Assembly: GCF_042140125.1 (NCBI RefSeq)
Contig: NZ_CP159473.1
Source: Rhodophyticola sp017644125
GTDB lineage: Bacteria > Pseudomonadota > Alphaproteobacteria > Rhodobacterales > Rhodobacteraceae
Reading direction: 5' to 3' (one strand)
DNA: 64,000 nucleotides
Under the pieces are notes generated by a model. That model saw nothing but the letters and a program-made list of their open reading frames with translations. It was not told where the DNA came from and did not search any database. This document shows, one piece after another, positions 44,804-54,023 of the stretch. Position 1 is the stretch's first letter. Each line of letters opens with the position of its first letter. The position numbers were made by a program, and so were the translations under genes.

Positions 44804-45768
44804 GACCGCCCACCCGAGGCGAGGCGCTCCAGCACCACGGCCAGAAGGATGATTATGCCCTTGACCACATATTGCAGGTCGATGTTCACGTTCATCAGCA
44901 CCATGCCATTGTTCAGAACCGCGATCAGCGCCGCCCCCATCAACGTTCGCAGGAGCGATGCGCGGCCGCCGAAAAGGCTGGCGCCCCCGATGATCACGGC
45001 GGCGATGGCATCAAGCGTCAGGGCCGGAACCGACGCGGGCGCGCCGCTGCCGAGCCGGGCCGCCGACAGCAGCGCGGCCATCGCCACCAGCCCGCCCATG
45101 ATGGCGAAGACCATGACCTTGCGGCGGCGAACGGGCACACCCGACAGCCGCGCCGCGGCGGCATTCGCGCCGATGGCGAAAAGCTCCCGCCCGGCCACGG
45201 TCCGGTCGAGAAAGAAAAGACAGGCGAGGAACGTGACGGCCACGATCAGCAACGGCACAGGCAGGCCAAGGGCGCGGGCATCATAGAAAAGAACCAGAAA
45301 CGGCTCGCTCATGATCGCAACCGAGATCGCGCAGGTGAAGACATAGGCCAGCCCCGTGGCGATGGCCATCACACCAAGCGTGACGATGAAGGAGGGGATA
45401 TCGCCCAGCACCGTGAGCGCACCGTTGAGCGCGCCGATGAGTATGCCCAGAGCGAGAACGGCCGCCACCGCCACGGGCCATCCCGCGCCCGCCTCCATGA
45501 TCTGCGCCAGGATCACAGCAAGCAGGGAGACGACCGCGCCGACGCTCAGGTCGATCTCCCCCAGAAGGATCACCATCGTCATGCCGAAGGCCACCAGCAT
45601 CAATGTGGCGCTGTCGGTCACGAGGCGTTCGAAATTGCGCAGATCAAGGAAGTATTCGCTGGACAGGGCGAAGAAGACGATCACCCCCAAAAGCCCGGCA
45701 TAGGGCAGAAGATCACGGATCAGCCGTGCCAGACCCGGGCCGCGCGCGCGGACGGCCGCGCGCGTCAT
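44800..45768 (-). CDS. Monosaccharide ABC transporter permease (RbsC-type), first of two
   Basis: A 322-residue RbsC-like permease with the motif MVILLGEIDLSVGAVVSLLAV and IPSFIVTLGVMAIATGLAYVF. The start at 45768 overlaps the ATPase stop by 4 bp; a longer frame upstream is antisense-like and not used. Two different permeases in one operon, as in the E. coli galactofuranose system YtfT/YjfF, suggest a heterodimeric channel. Confidence 0.9.
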   Translation of the reverse strand: MTRAAVRARGPGLARLIRDLLPYAGLLGVIVFFALSSEYFLDLRNFERLVTDSATLMLVAFGMTMVILLGEIDLSVGAVVSLLAVILAQIMEAGAGWPVAVAAVLALGILIGALNGALTVLGDIPSFIVTLGVMAIATGLAYVFTCAISVAIMSEPFLVLFYDARALGLPVPLLIVAVTFLACLFFLDRTVAGRELFAIGANAAAARLSGVPVRRRKVMVFAIMGGLVAMAALLSAARLGSGAPASVPALTLDAIAAVIIGGASLFGGRASLLRTLMGAALIAVLNNGMVLMNVNIDLQYVVKGIIILLAVVLERLASGGRS

Positions 45769-47264
45769 GCGGCCCTCTCCGCGGCTTCGGTGAAGGACAG
45801 CTCCAGCAGGTTCTCCTCGGTCGCCGTTTCCGCCGGGAGGATGCCGGCCACGCGCCCCTGCGCCATGACTGCGATCCGGTCGGAGATCTGGAGCAACTCC
45901 GGCAGTTCCGAGGAAATCGCCAGAACCGCGGCGCCATCTGCCGCAAGCTGCCGGATCAACGCGTAGATCTCCGCCTTGGCGCCCACATCCACACCGCGGG
46001 TCGGCTCGTCCAGCAAAATGACGCGCGGGGCCGTCGCCAGCCATTTCGCCAGCGCCACTTTCTGCTGGTTGCCTCCCGAAAGCGTCTCGACCGCCACGCT
46101 CGGGCCGGCGGCCCTGACGCCCAGCCGTTCCATCCAGTCGCGTGCGAAACCGGCGATGCGGTTCGGGCCGATCACCCAGCGCGGGGCCAGCCGGCGGAGA
46201 CTGGGCAGGGCGATGTTGTCCGCCACCGAAAGCGGCAGCACCAGCCCCAGGCGTTTGCGATCCTCCGAGGCATAGGCCACGCCCCGGGCCATGGCCTCGC
46301 CGATATCCGCCGGGGCGTAGGGCCTGCCGAAAAGGATCATCCCGCCGCTGTCGGGCCGGTCTATTCCGGCGATCAGGCGGGCCAGTTCGGTCCGTCCCGC
46401 CCCCATCAGCCCCGCCATGCCCAGAACCTCGCCCGCCTTCAGCGACAAGCTGGCGCCGCGCACCGCCGTGCCTCGCGCCAGCCCTTCGACCTCAAGGGCC
46501 ACGGGCAGATCTTCGCCCGCCGTGCCGTGCCGGTCTTCGGCCACGTCGCGGCCGACCATTGCGCGGATCAGCGCGGGACGGTCCAGATCGGCCGTGGCCC
46601 CGCTCAGCACATAGTGCCCGTCGCGCAGGACCGTGATGCGGTCGGACAGGGCGAATACCTCCGACATGCGGTGGGTGATGTAGATGATGCCCACGCCACG
46701 CTCCGAAAGGCGGCGCACCAGAGAAAACAAAAGCTCCTCCTCGGCGCGGCCAAGCGAGGAGGTCGGCTCGTCAAGGATCAGAACCCGGGGGTCTTGCGCA
46801 GAGGCCCGGGCGATCTCCACCATCTGCCGCTGCCCGGTGGACAGCCGCCCGGCAGGCGCGGTGGCCTCCAGCGGAATGCCAAGATCGTTCAGTATGCGCT
46901 CTGCCGTGCGGATCAGGGCCCGGCGATCCAGCCACAGCCCGCCCGCGCGCACCGGTTCGCGCCCGATCAACAGATTTTCGGCCACGCTGCGATTGGGCAG
47001 CACGGTCAGTTCTTGAAACACCGTATGGATGCCTGCGGCCTTGGCTGACGCCGGGCCCGGGAGGCGGACCGCGCGCCCGTCGATCCTGATCTCTCCGGCA
47101 TCCGGCTGGAACAGGCCCGAGGCGATCTTCATCAGCGTCGACTTGCCCGCACCGTTTTCACCCATGAGGGCATGAACCTCGCCCGCGGCCAGCGCGAACC
47201 GCGCATCGTCAAGCGCCAGAACGCCGGGAAACCGCTTGGTGATATGGGACAGTTCAAGAAGCAC
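45765..47264 (-). CDS. Monosaccharide ABC transporter ATP-binding protein (RbsA/XylG-type, two ATPase domains)
   Basis: A 499-residue protein with two tandem ATPase domains. The first has GENGAGKST (near 37-45), STGQRQMVEIARA and VLILDEPTSSL. The second has the degenerate Walker A GLMGAGRTELA, LSGGNQQKVALAKWL and VILLDEPTRGVDVGA, the usual pattern of sugar importers. The start is the GTG at 47264, supported by the preceding GGGGAAGG; the frame to 47441 lies inside the binding-protein gene. Confidence 0.92.
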   Translation of the reverse strand: MLLELSHITKRFPGVLALDDARFALAAGEVHALMGENGAGKSTLMKIASGLFQPDAGEIRIDGRAVRLPGPASAKAAGIHTVFQELTVLPNRSVAENLLIGREPVRAGGLWLDRRALIRTAERILNDLGIPLEATAPAGRLSTGQRQMVEIARASAQDPRVLILDEPTSSLGRAEEELLFSLVRRLSERGVGIIYITHRMSEVFALSDRITVLRDGHYVLSGATADLDRPALIRAMVGRDVAEDRHGTAGEDLPVALEVEGLARGTAVRGASLSLKAGEVLGMAGLMGAGRTELARLIAGIDRPDSGGMILFGRPYAPADIGEAMARGVAYASEDRKRLGLVLPLSVADNIALPSLRRLAPRWVIGPNRIAGFARDWMERLGVRAAGPSVAVETLSGGNQQKVALAKWLATAPRVILLDEPTRGVDVGAKAEIYALIRQLAADGAAVLAISSELPELLQISDRIAVMAQGRVAGILPAETATEENLLELSFTEAAERAA

Positions 47265-47303
47265 GCGGGAACCTTCCCCCAGCCGGGCACGCGGGGGGTG
47301 TCC

Positions 47304-47323
47304 CGGGGGGACGGCGCCCCCCG
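47304..47323 (-). terminator. Intercistronic hairpin after the RbsB-type gene
   Basis: A 7-bp all-GC stem (CGGGGGG with CCCCCCG) and a 6-base loop, 15 bp after the binding-protein stop. No T-run follows on the minus strand. As in the plus-strand importer, it probably raises expression of the binding protein over the ATPase and permeases. Confidence 0.55.
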
Positions 47324-47338
47324 AAACGCTGGCCGGTG

Positions 47339-48373
47339 TCACTCCGCCCAGGGTGGGGTGACGCCGGGATACTGGATCGCCCACATCTCGGCATAGTTTT
47401 CGGCCGTGACCAGCAGGTTCGGGGTGATGATCTCCTCGCACAGTTCCGCCCCGAGGATCGACTGCGCCAGACCTTCGATTGCCGCGCGCCCCTGAAGGGC
47501 CGCCTGCTGGCCCGACAGAGCCACGATATTGGTGTCGTCGGAATGAAGCTCCATGTATCCGGGCACTTCTAAATCGTAGCCTGCGATGGGGATATCCCGC
47601 CCCGATTGTTCCACCGCTTCGGTCGCGGCGTTTACCGCAAGGCTCCAGGTTGCGACGATGCCCGCAAGATCCGGATTGGCCTGGATCACGTTTGCGGCCA
47701 GTTCCAGCAACCGGTCCTGGCTGAAATCGGATTGCAGCGAAATGATCTGCCCGCCCGAGGCGCCGACCGCATCCAGCACACCCTTTTCCCGGTCGCGGAT
47801 CGTTTGCAGCGCAAAGGGGATACCCAGGATCGCGATCTGTGCGTTCGGTGCGCCGATTTCGGCCATCAGCGCCGCTGTGGCGTCGTAGCTGCCCTGATAG
47901 CTGGCGGCATTCATCACGCTGATCACATCGCCGCGCGCGGGCGCGCCGCCGACGATGAAGACGGCGATGCCAGCCTGATTGGCACGGCGGACGGCCTGCC
48001 CGATGGAGCCCGCATCGACGGCGGTCAGAAAGATCCCGTCGACCCCGCGCTGGACCAGCGCATCGAATTGGGAAAGCTGGGTATTGGCATCGAAATCGGC
48101 ATTGTTGACGATCAGGTCGACGCCGATTTCCGCGGCATGGGCCTCGGCACCGGCCACCAGCGTGCGGCTGAAATCATCCGAGATGTTGTTCGTCAGAAAG
48201 CCGAAGGTCAGATCGCGGGCAGCGATCTCGGCTTCCTGCGCGTCGGTCAGGTTCAGCGCTTCGGCGGTGCCGAGGCAACTCTCCTGCGCAATGGCGCTAG
48301 TGGCCGTCATCAGTGAGGCCGAGGCGGCAAGACCTGCCACCAGCCGCCGCGCGGACCTTATCGAGACTGTCAT
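47339..48373 (-). CDS. Monosaccharide ABC transporter substrate-binding protein (RbsB/XylF-type)
   Basis: A 344-residue periplasmic protein of the Peripla_BP_4 family, with signal peptide (LVAGLAASASLMTATSAIAQ, cleavage after AQ near residue 29). Typical segments are LTFGFLTNNISDDFSRTLVAGAEAHAAE, NNADFDANTQLSQFDALVQRGVDGIFL and NAASYQGSYDA. GGGAGG precedes the ATG at 48373. First gene of a five-gene operon. The LacI-type operator lies 60 bp upstream, so the ligand is probably xylose or a related monosaccharide. Confidence 0.92.
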   Translation of the reverse strand: MTVSIRSARRLVAGLAASASLMTATSAIAQESCLGTAEALNLTDAQEAEIAARDLTFGFLTNNISDDFSRTLVAGAEAHAAEIGVDLIVNNADFDANTQLSQFDALVQRGVDGIFLTAVDAGSIGQAVRRANQAGIAVFIVGGAPARGDVISVMNAASYQGSYDATAALMAEIGAPNAQIAILGIPFALQTIRDREKGVLDAVGASGGQIISLQSDFSQDRLLELAANVIQANPDLAGIVATWSLAVNAATEAVEQSGRDIPIAGYDLEVPGYMELHSDDTNIVALSGQQAALQGRAAIEGLAQSILGAELCEEIITPNLLVTAENYAEMWAIQYPGVTPPWAE

Positions 48374-48430
48374 GGTATCCCTCCCTTGCCGTTCATGGGT
48401 CCAGCAAACGACGATTCGCGGCTTCAGGCA

Positions 48431-48447
48431 ATACAAACGTTTGTATT
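48431..48447. promoter_or_regulatory. Putative LacI-type operator before the RbsB-type operon
   Basis: The best copy of the three: AATACAAACGTTTGTATT, a perfect 18-bp palindrome around CAAACGTTTG (48434-48443). On the minus strand TTGCCT follows as a possible -35 box, in the same relative position as at the other two sites. Confidence 0.8.
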
Positions 48448-49331
48448 ATGAGTTGATATGGCCTGGATGATCGGGCCTGCGTGCGGTCAGCGCGGGAGAC
48501 GGGATCGCAAGACGGCGCTGCGGGCGATATCCCGCAGGGGTAAGGGGGACGTATCCGCTGACCCTGCGCAGGAAGATCGGCGCCCATATGGTCGGGCGCA
48601 CAGTCTGGCCTCATGTCGATCAGAGAGCAGACGCGGCAGCGGGATCGGAACCTGATCACGATCTCTGCGGGTGCTGCGGGGCAGGGGTCGTGATCGCGCC
48701 ACATGAGGCCCGGCTTCCGCGATACCTCCGGCATCGGAGCATGCCCGATTGCGACTGACGGGTCGCACAAACCGGGCGCCTGACAGGCGCGGCAATTCGC
48801 GCTGAGCCGTGTTTTGACGCTTCGATTCGCGGCGATATCGGCTTTGTGCCTGTAACATTTTTTGGAACGATCCATAAAACGACCCCGAAAACCTGTCTAA
48901 AGGGATAGGTTTCTCATTGTTTCGATCCACTGAACAGGCTGTCCAAGAGCTATTTTTCTGCCGGATTTCCGATGTCGGAATGTGTGGCGCGAATGCCCTA
49001 ATAATTTGTTAATAATAGGTTTATGCAGCTTTACCTTAACGGAAAGGCCGGTGCAGATGACCCTCTGCCGAGCCTCATGTCCCAACCTGTCGTACAAGTG
49101 TCGGATTCGTGACTTCACAAACCTCCTGGATTTGATATTGCATAGCTATGCAGCGATTGCCGAGGCAGTACGCCCGACATCGCAAAGCAGTTGGAAATAC
49201 TTTCCATCGTGAAAAGAAACTTCGGTTTCATGTCGCTCTCCCGGCGGGTGGTCGGGCAGGGCGTTTGGCAACCGAACCAAGAGGAAAGATCGCCCGCGTG
49301 TCTGGGTGAGTATCGAGTGAACGAGGTCGTC
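48448..49331. other. Gene-free spacer, AT-rich in its right half
   Basis: About 880 bp between the RbsB-type promoter and the Hint gene. The left half is GC-rich with only implausible Cys/Arg-rich frames. The right half (48850-49190) is AT-rich, includes AATTTGTTAATAATAGG at about 49009-49025, and may hold the promoter of the Hint gene. An imperfect hairpin (AAACCTGTC/GATAGGTTT) is at about 48889-48913. No RNA gene is recognised. Confidence 0.35.
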
Positions 49332-50060
49332 ATGCCGAACAGTAATTCAGTAGCGAGTTTTGAGCAGGTCCGCACCGTCAAGGATGCGGATCAGCGTGTG
49401 CCACAAGAGCTGACGGCTTCGCATACCCCTGTCATCCAACCCTGCCGTGTTTCGCAGGTCGAGGAGACGCTGCCGTGCTTCACGCCCGGCACCGTCATCG
49501 CGACGTTGCGCGGAGAAGTCTCTGTCGAAGAGCTTCGGGTTGGTGACAGGGTCATTACCCGCGACAACGGCCTGCAGGATATTTGCTGGACGGGTGCCAA
49601 GCAGATCGACGGGCGCACGCTTTTATCCGTTCCCAAGCTGCAGCCGGTGATGATCCACAAGGGGGCTCTGGGAAACGGGTTTCCCGCGCGGGACATGATG
49701 GTCAGCCCCAATCACCGGGTCCTGTACCATGGCGCGCGTGCGGGGATGTATTTCGGCGACCACGAAGTGCTTGCGGCGGCCAAGGACCTGATCGATGTCG
49801 TTCCGGGGGTGCAGCGGGTCACCGCCGCCCGCGCGACCTATATCCATTTCATGTTCGCCCAGCATGAGGTCGTGCTGTCGAACGGGGCCTGGACCGAGAG
49901 TTTCCAGCCCAATGAGCGGACCCTCCACGGTATCGAGGCGGAACAGCGGGCCGAGATCTTCGCGCTGTTCCCCGAACTGGCCGAGACCACGGGCCGCGAG
50001 GCCTATGGCGCGGCGCGCCAAACCCTGAATTCCGACGAAGCCAGACTGCTCGCCGTCTGA
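49332..50060 (+). CDS. Hint-domain (Hedgehog/intein-type) protein
   Basis: A 242-residue protein. Residues about 49-190 are a Hint_2 domain: the self-splicing-type Cys is C49 in CFTPGTVIATLRGEVSVEELRVGDRVITRDNG, and the later block is MMVSPNHRVLYHG, with the conserved His. Many Rhodobacterales carry such free Hint proteins, often next to calcium-binding exoproteins. No secretion signal or repeat domain is seen here, so partner and target are unknown. The start is uncertain; in-frame ATGs at 49191 and 49230 are alternatives. The ATG at 49332 is chosen for the AGG shortly before it. Confidence 0.8.
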   Translation: MPNSNSVASFEQVRTVKDADQRVPQELTASHTPVIQPCRVSQVEETLPCFTPGTVIATLRGEVSVEELRVGDRVITRDNGLQDICWTGAKQIDGRTLLSVPKLQPVMIHKGALGNGFPARDMMVSPNHRVLYHGARAGMYFGDHEVLAAAKDLIDVVPGVQRVTAARATYIHFMFAQHEVVLSNGAWTESFQPNERTLHGIEAEQRAEIFALFPELAETTGREAYGAARQTLNSDEARLLAV

Positions 50061-50151
50061 TTTGCCGGAGCGGCCGGGTCGCACCATCCGGCCCGCGCCT
50101 CGCCCGTCCGGTCGCCCGAGCGGCAGGTCTGCCGCGTATCGTATGCCCCCG

Positions 50152-50188
50152 TCAAAAGAAGGGTGCCGAACCCGAAGGTCCGGCACCC
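50152..50188 (-). terminator. Rho-independent terminator of the peptide-type binding-protein gene
   Basis: On the minus strand an 8-bp stem (GGGTGCCG with CGGCACCC, 50161-50188) is followed by TTCTTTTGAC. It lies 35 bp beyond the stop codon of the binding-protein gene. Confidence 0.65.
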
Positions 50189-50222
50189 GACCGTCGCGAG
50201 GCGACAGGGAGAAAGCCTTGGC

Positions 50223-51776
50223 TCAGTTCAACGTGGCGTTGAACAGATACACCTTTTCATCCGGACGCGGTGTCCAGTCGATCCGGTTGCTGACGCCGTA
50301 GAAATCCGGCTGGAAGTAGAGGTGCAGCCACGGTCCGTCATCATAGAAGACCTGCAACATCTCATCGACGATGGTGCGCACTTCCTCTTCGCTTTCCGCG
50401 GCCGCGATATCGGCCCACCGGTCGAACCAGCGCGGATCGTCCCAATGGGTGTAGTTGGTGCCTGCATCGACGGTGGCCAGATCGGTCATGTCGTAAAGCG
50501 GGCTCCAGAGCGCGCCGCCCGAGCCGATGAAGTAGAGCGGCCCTGCATTGCGTTCGCGGATCAGCGGAATGTAGACGCTGGACCATTCCATGATGTCGAG
50601 TTCCACGTCGAGCCCGACATCGGACAGGTACTGCGCGATGGCCTGAACCACATTGGCGTCGTTCAGATAGCGGCCCTGACCGGCCTGGAAGCGGATCGAG
50701 AAGCGCGTGCCGTCATCCCCGCGGGGCCAGCCTGCCTCGTCCAGAAGCCGCTCGGCGGTTTCGGGATCGTAGGGGTAGGGCTCGATATTCGGGTTGGCGT
50801 TCGGCGGGTTGACGATGCCGGTCATCCGCTCGCATTCGAAGTTGAGCAACTGGCGGCAGATCGTCGGAACGTCCACGGCATATTGCAGCGCGCGGCGCAC
50901 CGCGGGGTCCTGAATGGCATCGCCGCCCGGTTCCTGGGCCATCGTGTCGCTCAGGTTGAACCCGACATACATCCGCCGCGTACCCTGGATCGGGTTGACC
51001 TCGGCCACGCCGCTGGCATTGATCACCTCCATCTGGTCCGGAGCCACATTGGTGATGATGTCCACATTGCCCGCCATCAGCTCGGCAGAGCGGGTGGAGG
51101 CTTCGGGGATGATCCGCCAGATGATGTTCTGGAAGCCCACATCCGCGCCCTCCACGGCCTCAAGCACCACTTCGGAGCCGCGACGCCATTCCGCAAGGCG
51201 GTAGGGGCCCGATCCGATGGGGTTGCCCGATGCCTCGTCAAGGCTCATCGCCTCATAGCTGTCCATGCAGTGAATGAAGACCTCGGCGATCAGACCAAAG
51301 GCAATCGGGTTGGGCGCGCCAAGATTGATCTGCACCCGCAGGTCATCCAGCGCTTCGGCGCTCTGGAAGTCGATGGAACTGAAGACGAAACCGGGCGTGT
51401 TGCCGGTGAAGGCGTTCTCCGGATCCGCGGCGCGGTTGAAGGAATAGGCTGCGTCCTCGGGCGTCAGCGCTTCGCCGTCATGGCATGTCAGGCCCTCGTT
51501 GAGCGTGTAGACATAGGCCATGCCGTCCTCTGAAATCTCCAGAGTGTTCGCAAGCTCGGGCCGGGCCACCCCGTCGCCGCCCATGGTGAAGAGCGTGCCG
51601 AAGATGTGGCGGGCGATATTGGAGTTGTCGCGCGACGCAATCGCGGACGGGTCGAGCGTGTTGATATCCGCGCTGAGCCCCACGACGATCGTATCGTCGG
51701 CGGGTTGCGCAAACGCCCCCGTTGTCAGCACAACGCTTGCAGCGCCCGCTGCAAGCAGATGGTGTAGTCTTGGCAT
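50223..51776 (-). CDS. Peptide-type ABC transporter substrate-binding protein (SBP_bac_5)
   Basis: A 517-residue periplasmic protein, signal peptide at 1-23 (LLAAGAASVVLTTGAFAQ), of the DppA/OppA family. Conserved parts are ADINTLDPSAIASRDN, LTPEDAAYSFNRAADP and IGSGPYRLAEWRRGSEVVLEA. AAAGGAAAG precedes the ATG at 51776. Its permeases and ATPases are coded 1.3-5.6 kb to the right. The ligand may be a peptide, opine or another polar nitrogen compound; the amidohydrolase operon nearby favours the last. Confidence 0.9.
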   Translation of the reverse strand: MPRLHHLLAAGAASVVLTTGAFAQPADDTIVVGLSADINTLDPSAIASRDNSNIARHIFGTLFTMGGDGVARPELANTLEISEDGMAYVYTLNEGLTCHDGEALTPEDAAYSFNRAADPENAFTGNTPGFVFSSIDFQSAEALDDLRVQINLGAPNPIAFGLIAEVFIHCMDSYEAMSLDEASGNPIGSGPYRLAEWRRGSEVVLEAVEGADVGFQNIIWRIIPEASTRSAELMAGNVDIITNVAPDQMEVINASGVAEVNPIQGTRRMYVGFNLSDTMAQEPGGDAIQDPAVRRALQYAVDVPTICRQLLNFECERMTGIVNPPNANPNIEPYPYDPETAERLLDEAGWPRGDDGTRFSIRFQAGQGRYLNDANVVQAIAQYLSDVGLDVELDIMEWSSVYIPLIRERNAGPLYFIGSGGALWSPLYDMTDLATVDAGTNYTHWDDPRWFDRWADIAAAESEEEVRTIVDEMLQVFYDDGPWLHLYFQPDFYGVSNRIDWTPRPDEKVYLFNATLN

Positions 51777-51910
51777 TGGCTTTCCTTTCACCTGTTGGAT
51801 GTTTGGCGACGGACCGGGGCTCGTCTTCGTGTTCTCGTTGGGTCCGTCCGGGTCTGTTGGAAACCGCAACCATCCAAGGCGGGATGCGCCATATGTCGGG
51901 GTTGCGGGTG

Positions 51911-52603
51911 TCACAGGTCTTGCGCGATGGTCGCCGGATCGAAGGCGGCCAGAATGCGTGTGTGGTCAGAGATCAGCTTGACGGCACGATCCGCATCGCC
52001 ATCGGCCAGCGCCTGTACGATGGGCGGGTGGTTGCCGGCAACTTCGGTCAGATTGTGTTCGTCGCGGTTGCGCAACGCCATGATCTGGTGGATGCGCAGA
52101 TAGAGGTTTTTCCAGGACGCCAGCAGCAGATCGTGATCGGCCAGCATGATCAGGGCGTGGTGAAACGCCTCGTCGGCGGCCACGAGCGCCTCGAAATCGT
52201 CGGCCTCGGCTGCGGCCGTCATCGCATCGCAATGTTCCCGCAACAGATCCAGCGGCGCGCCGTTTTCCAGGATCCGGCGCACGGCCATCACCTCGAACAC
52301 CTCGCGCAGGGAATAGGTTTCCGCCACTTCGCGCGCGGTCAGCGGTTTCACCCGCTTGCCCTTGTAGGCGATGGTTTCGACCAGCCCGTCATTTTCCAGA
52401 ATCTGGATCGCTTCGCGGATCGGCGCGCGGGAGACATTCATCTGCTCGGCCAGCGCGGTCTCCACCAGCCCGGTTCCGGGCCGCAACCTTCCGCTGAGGA
52501 TGGCGCTGCGCAGCCTGTCGGCCACCTGAACGCGCAAGGGCACGTTTTCGATGGGGGCGATATCGGGCGGCATCGGGTCTGCAAGCATCGGTTTCGTGGT
52601 CAT
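51911..52603 (-). CDS. GntR-family regulator (FadR/FCD type)
   Basis: A 230-residue repressor or activator. The N-terminal winged helix reads PLRVQVADRLRSAILSGRLRPGTGLVETALAEQMNVSRAPIREAIQILENDGLV, and residues about 95-220 are an FCD ligand domain with the metal-binding Asp/His pattern. The ATG at 52603 follows GGAGG by 9 bases. It precedes the binding-protein gene on the same strand (134-bp gap) and should control the whole transporter, and perhaps the catabolic operon at 58-64 kb. Confidence 0.9.
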   Translation of the reverse strand: MTTKPMLADPMPPDIAPIENVPLRVQVADRLRSAILSGRLRPGTGLVETALAEQMNVSRAPIREAIQILENDGLVETIAYKGKRVKPLTAREVAETYSLREVFEVMAVRRILENGAPLDLLREHCDAMTAAAEADDFEALVAADEAFHHALIMLADHDLLLASWKNLYLRIHQIMALRNRDEHNLTEVAGNHPPIVQALADGDADRAVKLISDHTRILAAFDPATIAQDL

Positions 52604-52798
52604 TACATCAGTCCTCCAGGGCAATCGTTATCTGCCTGACGGGCCGCCGCACCTGGCTGTTGGCGGGCAAGAAGTCCGACAGGAAGGTGGCGACACTTAA
52701 AGGAGGGAGACCTCGGACTGGCAACAGCAATCGGCAAGGCGCAAGTCGATTGAATACAACCAGTGGCATTTGTCTCATGAAATACGCCCGACTGCGCT

Positions 52799-52818
52799 GT
52801 TGTGTAATGTCGACAATC
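52799..52818. promoter_or_regulatory. Candidate GntR operator upstream of the GntR gene
   Basis: TGTCGACAATC at 52808-52818, palindromic core TGTCGACA, about 200 bp before the GntR start. The identical 11 bases occur at 55260-55270 in the divergent promoter of the transporter genes. The rest of the spacer 52604-53054 shows nothing recognisable. Confidence 0.5.
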
Positions 52819-53054
52819 CATAAGTGGACAATGCGGCACGCAGGAAAGCCTTGTCAAGCATTCATGGCGGGCGCGTTTCAGGGGGCTGGCGGGGAAGCGC
52901 CGTCTGCCAATCGCCACGGGGGGCCGGCCTTCAACTATCCCTTCGGTCGCGCGGCGGCGGCATTCCCACCGTGCCGGGCCGGTGCGATGTCTTTTCCGGT
53001 GGCGGGCTGCCGGGGCAGGGCGCGCGATACGGCGAAGGCCGGCAAGTCCGCCGA

Positions 53055-54023
53055 TCAGGTCGTGTGGATACAGGCGCTTGTGTGCCCGTCGCCGACGGGT
53101 TTCAGCACCGGCACGATCTTCGCACACTCCTCGGTTGCAATCGGGCACCGGGTGCGGAACACGCAGCCCGAGGGCGGATTGATCGGGCTGGGAATATCCC
53201 CTTTCAGAACCATGCGCTTGCGTCGTCTGCCCGGTTCGGGGATCGGCACCGCCGAGAGCAGCGCCTTGGTATAGGGGTGGTTCGGCCGGGCATAGAGATC
53301 CGCCGCCGAGGCGATTTCCATCACCCGGCCCAGATACATCACGATCACCCGGTCGCAGATATGTTCGACCACGCCCAGATCGTGGGCGATGAACAGCATC
53401 GTCAGATCCAGATCGTTTTTCAGATCCTCCAGCAGGTTGATGACCTGCGCCTGAATGGACACGTCCAGCGCCGAGACCGGTTCGTCGGCGACGATGAATT
53501 CCGGCTCGACGGCAAGCGCGCGGGCGATGCCGATCCGCTGCCGCTGGCCGCCGGAGAATTCATGCGGAAACCGGGCCAGATGGTCGCGCGACAGCCCGAC
53601 CTTTTCCAGCAGCGTCGCGGCGCGGTCTTCATGCTCCGACGGGTCGCCGATCTTGTGCAGGCGCAGCGGATGGGTCAGCACCTCGCGCACTTTTTCGCGC
53701 GGGTTGAGGCTGGCGTAGGGATCCTGAAAGATGATCTGCATCCGCTTGCGATAGCTTCGCATGTCGGCGGCGTTCAGGCCCATCACGTCGGTGCCACCGA
53801 AGCGGACGGTGCCCCCGGTGGCCTGTTCCAGCCGCAGGATCGTGCGCCCGACGGTTGTCTTGCCCGAGCCGCTTTCGCCGACAAGCCCCACGACCTCGCC
53901 CGCATTGATGCCGAAGGAGATGTCGTCCACCGCCTTCACATTGTTGACCACGCGCTGCAACACCCCGCCATGGATCGGGAAGTATTTGCGCAGCTTGTCG
54001 ACCTCAAGCAGGGGGGCGGTCAT
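53055..54023 (-). CDS. Peptide-type ABC transporter ATP-binding protein (DppF/OppF-type)
   Basis: A 322-residue ATPase subunit. Walker A GESGSGKTT is near residues 48-56, the signature FSGGQRQRIGIARAL and Walker B FIVADEPVSALDVS follow, and the C-terminal oligopeptide-transporter extension (SGCVFRTRCPIATEEC) has the Cys pattern typical of OppF/DppF. It overlaps the DppD-type gene by 4 bp. Confidence 0.93.
   Translation of the reverse strand: MTAPLLEVDKLRKYFPIHGGVLQRVVNNVKAVDDISFGINAGEVVGLVGESGSGKTTVGRTILRLEQATGGTVRFGGTDVMGLNAADMRSYRKRMQIIFQDPYASLNPREKVREVLTHPLRLHKIGDPSEHEDRAATLLEKVGLSRDHLARFPHEFSGGQRQRIGIARALAVEPEFIVADEPVSALDVSIQAQVINLLEDLKNDLDLTMLFIAHDLGVVEHICDRVIVMYLGRVMEIASAADLYARPNHPYTKALLSAVPIPEPGRRRKRMVLKGDIPSPINPPSGCVFRTRCPIATEECAKIVPVLKPVGDGHTSACIHTT

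Noticed and set aside
48889..48925. Hairpin with flanking A/T runs as a terminator
   Set aside because: Imperfect stem and no gene ends nearby on either strand.
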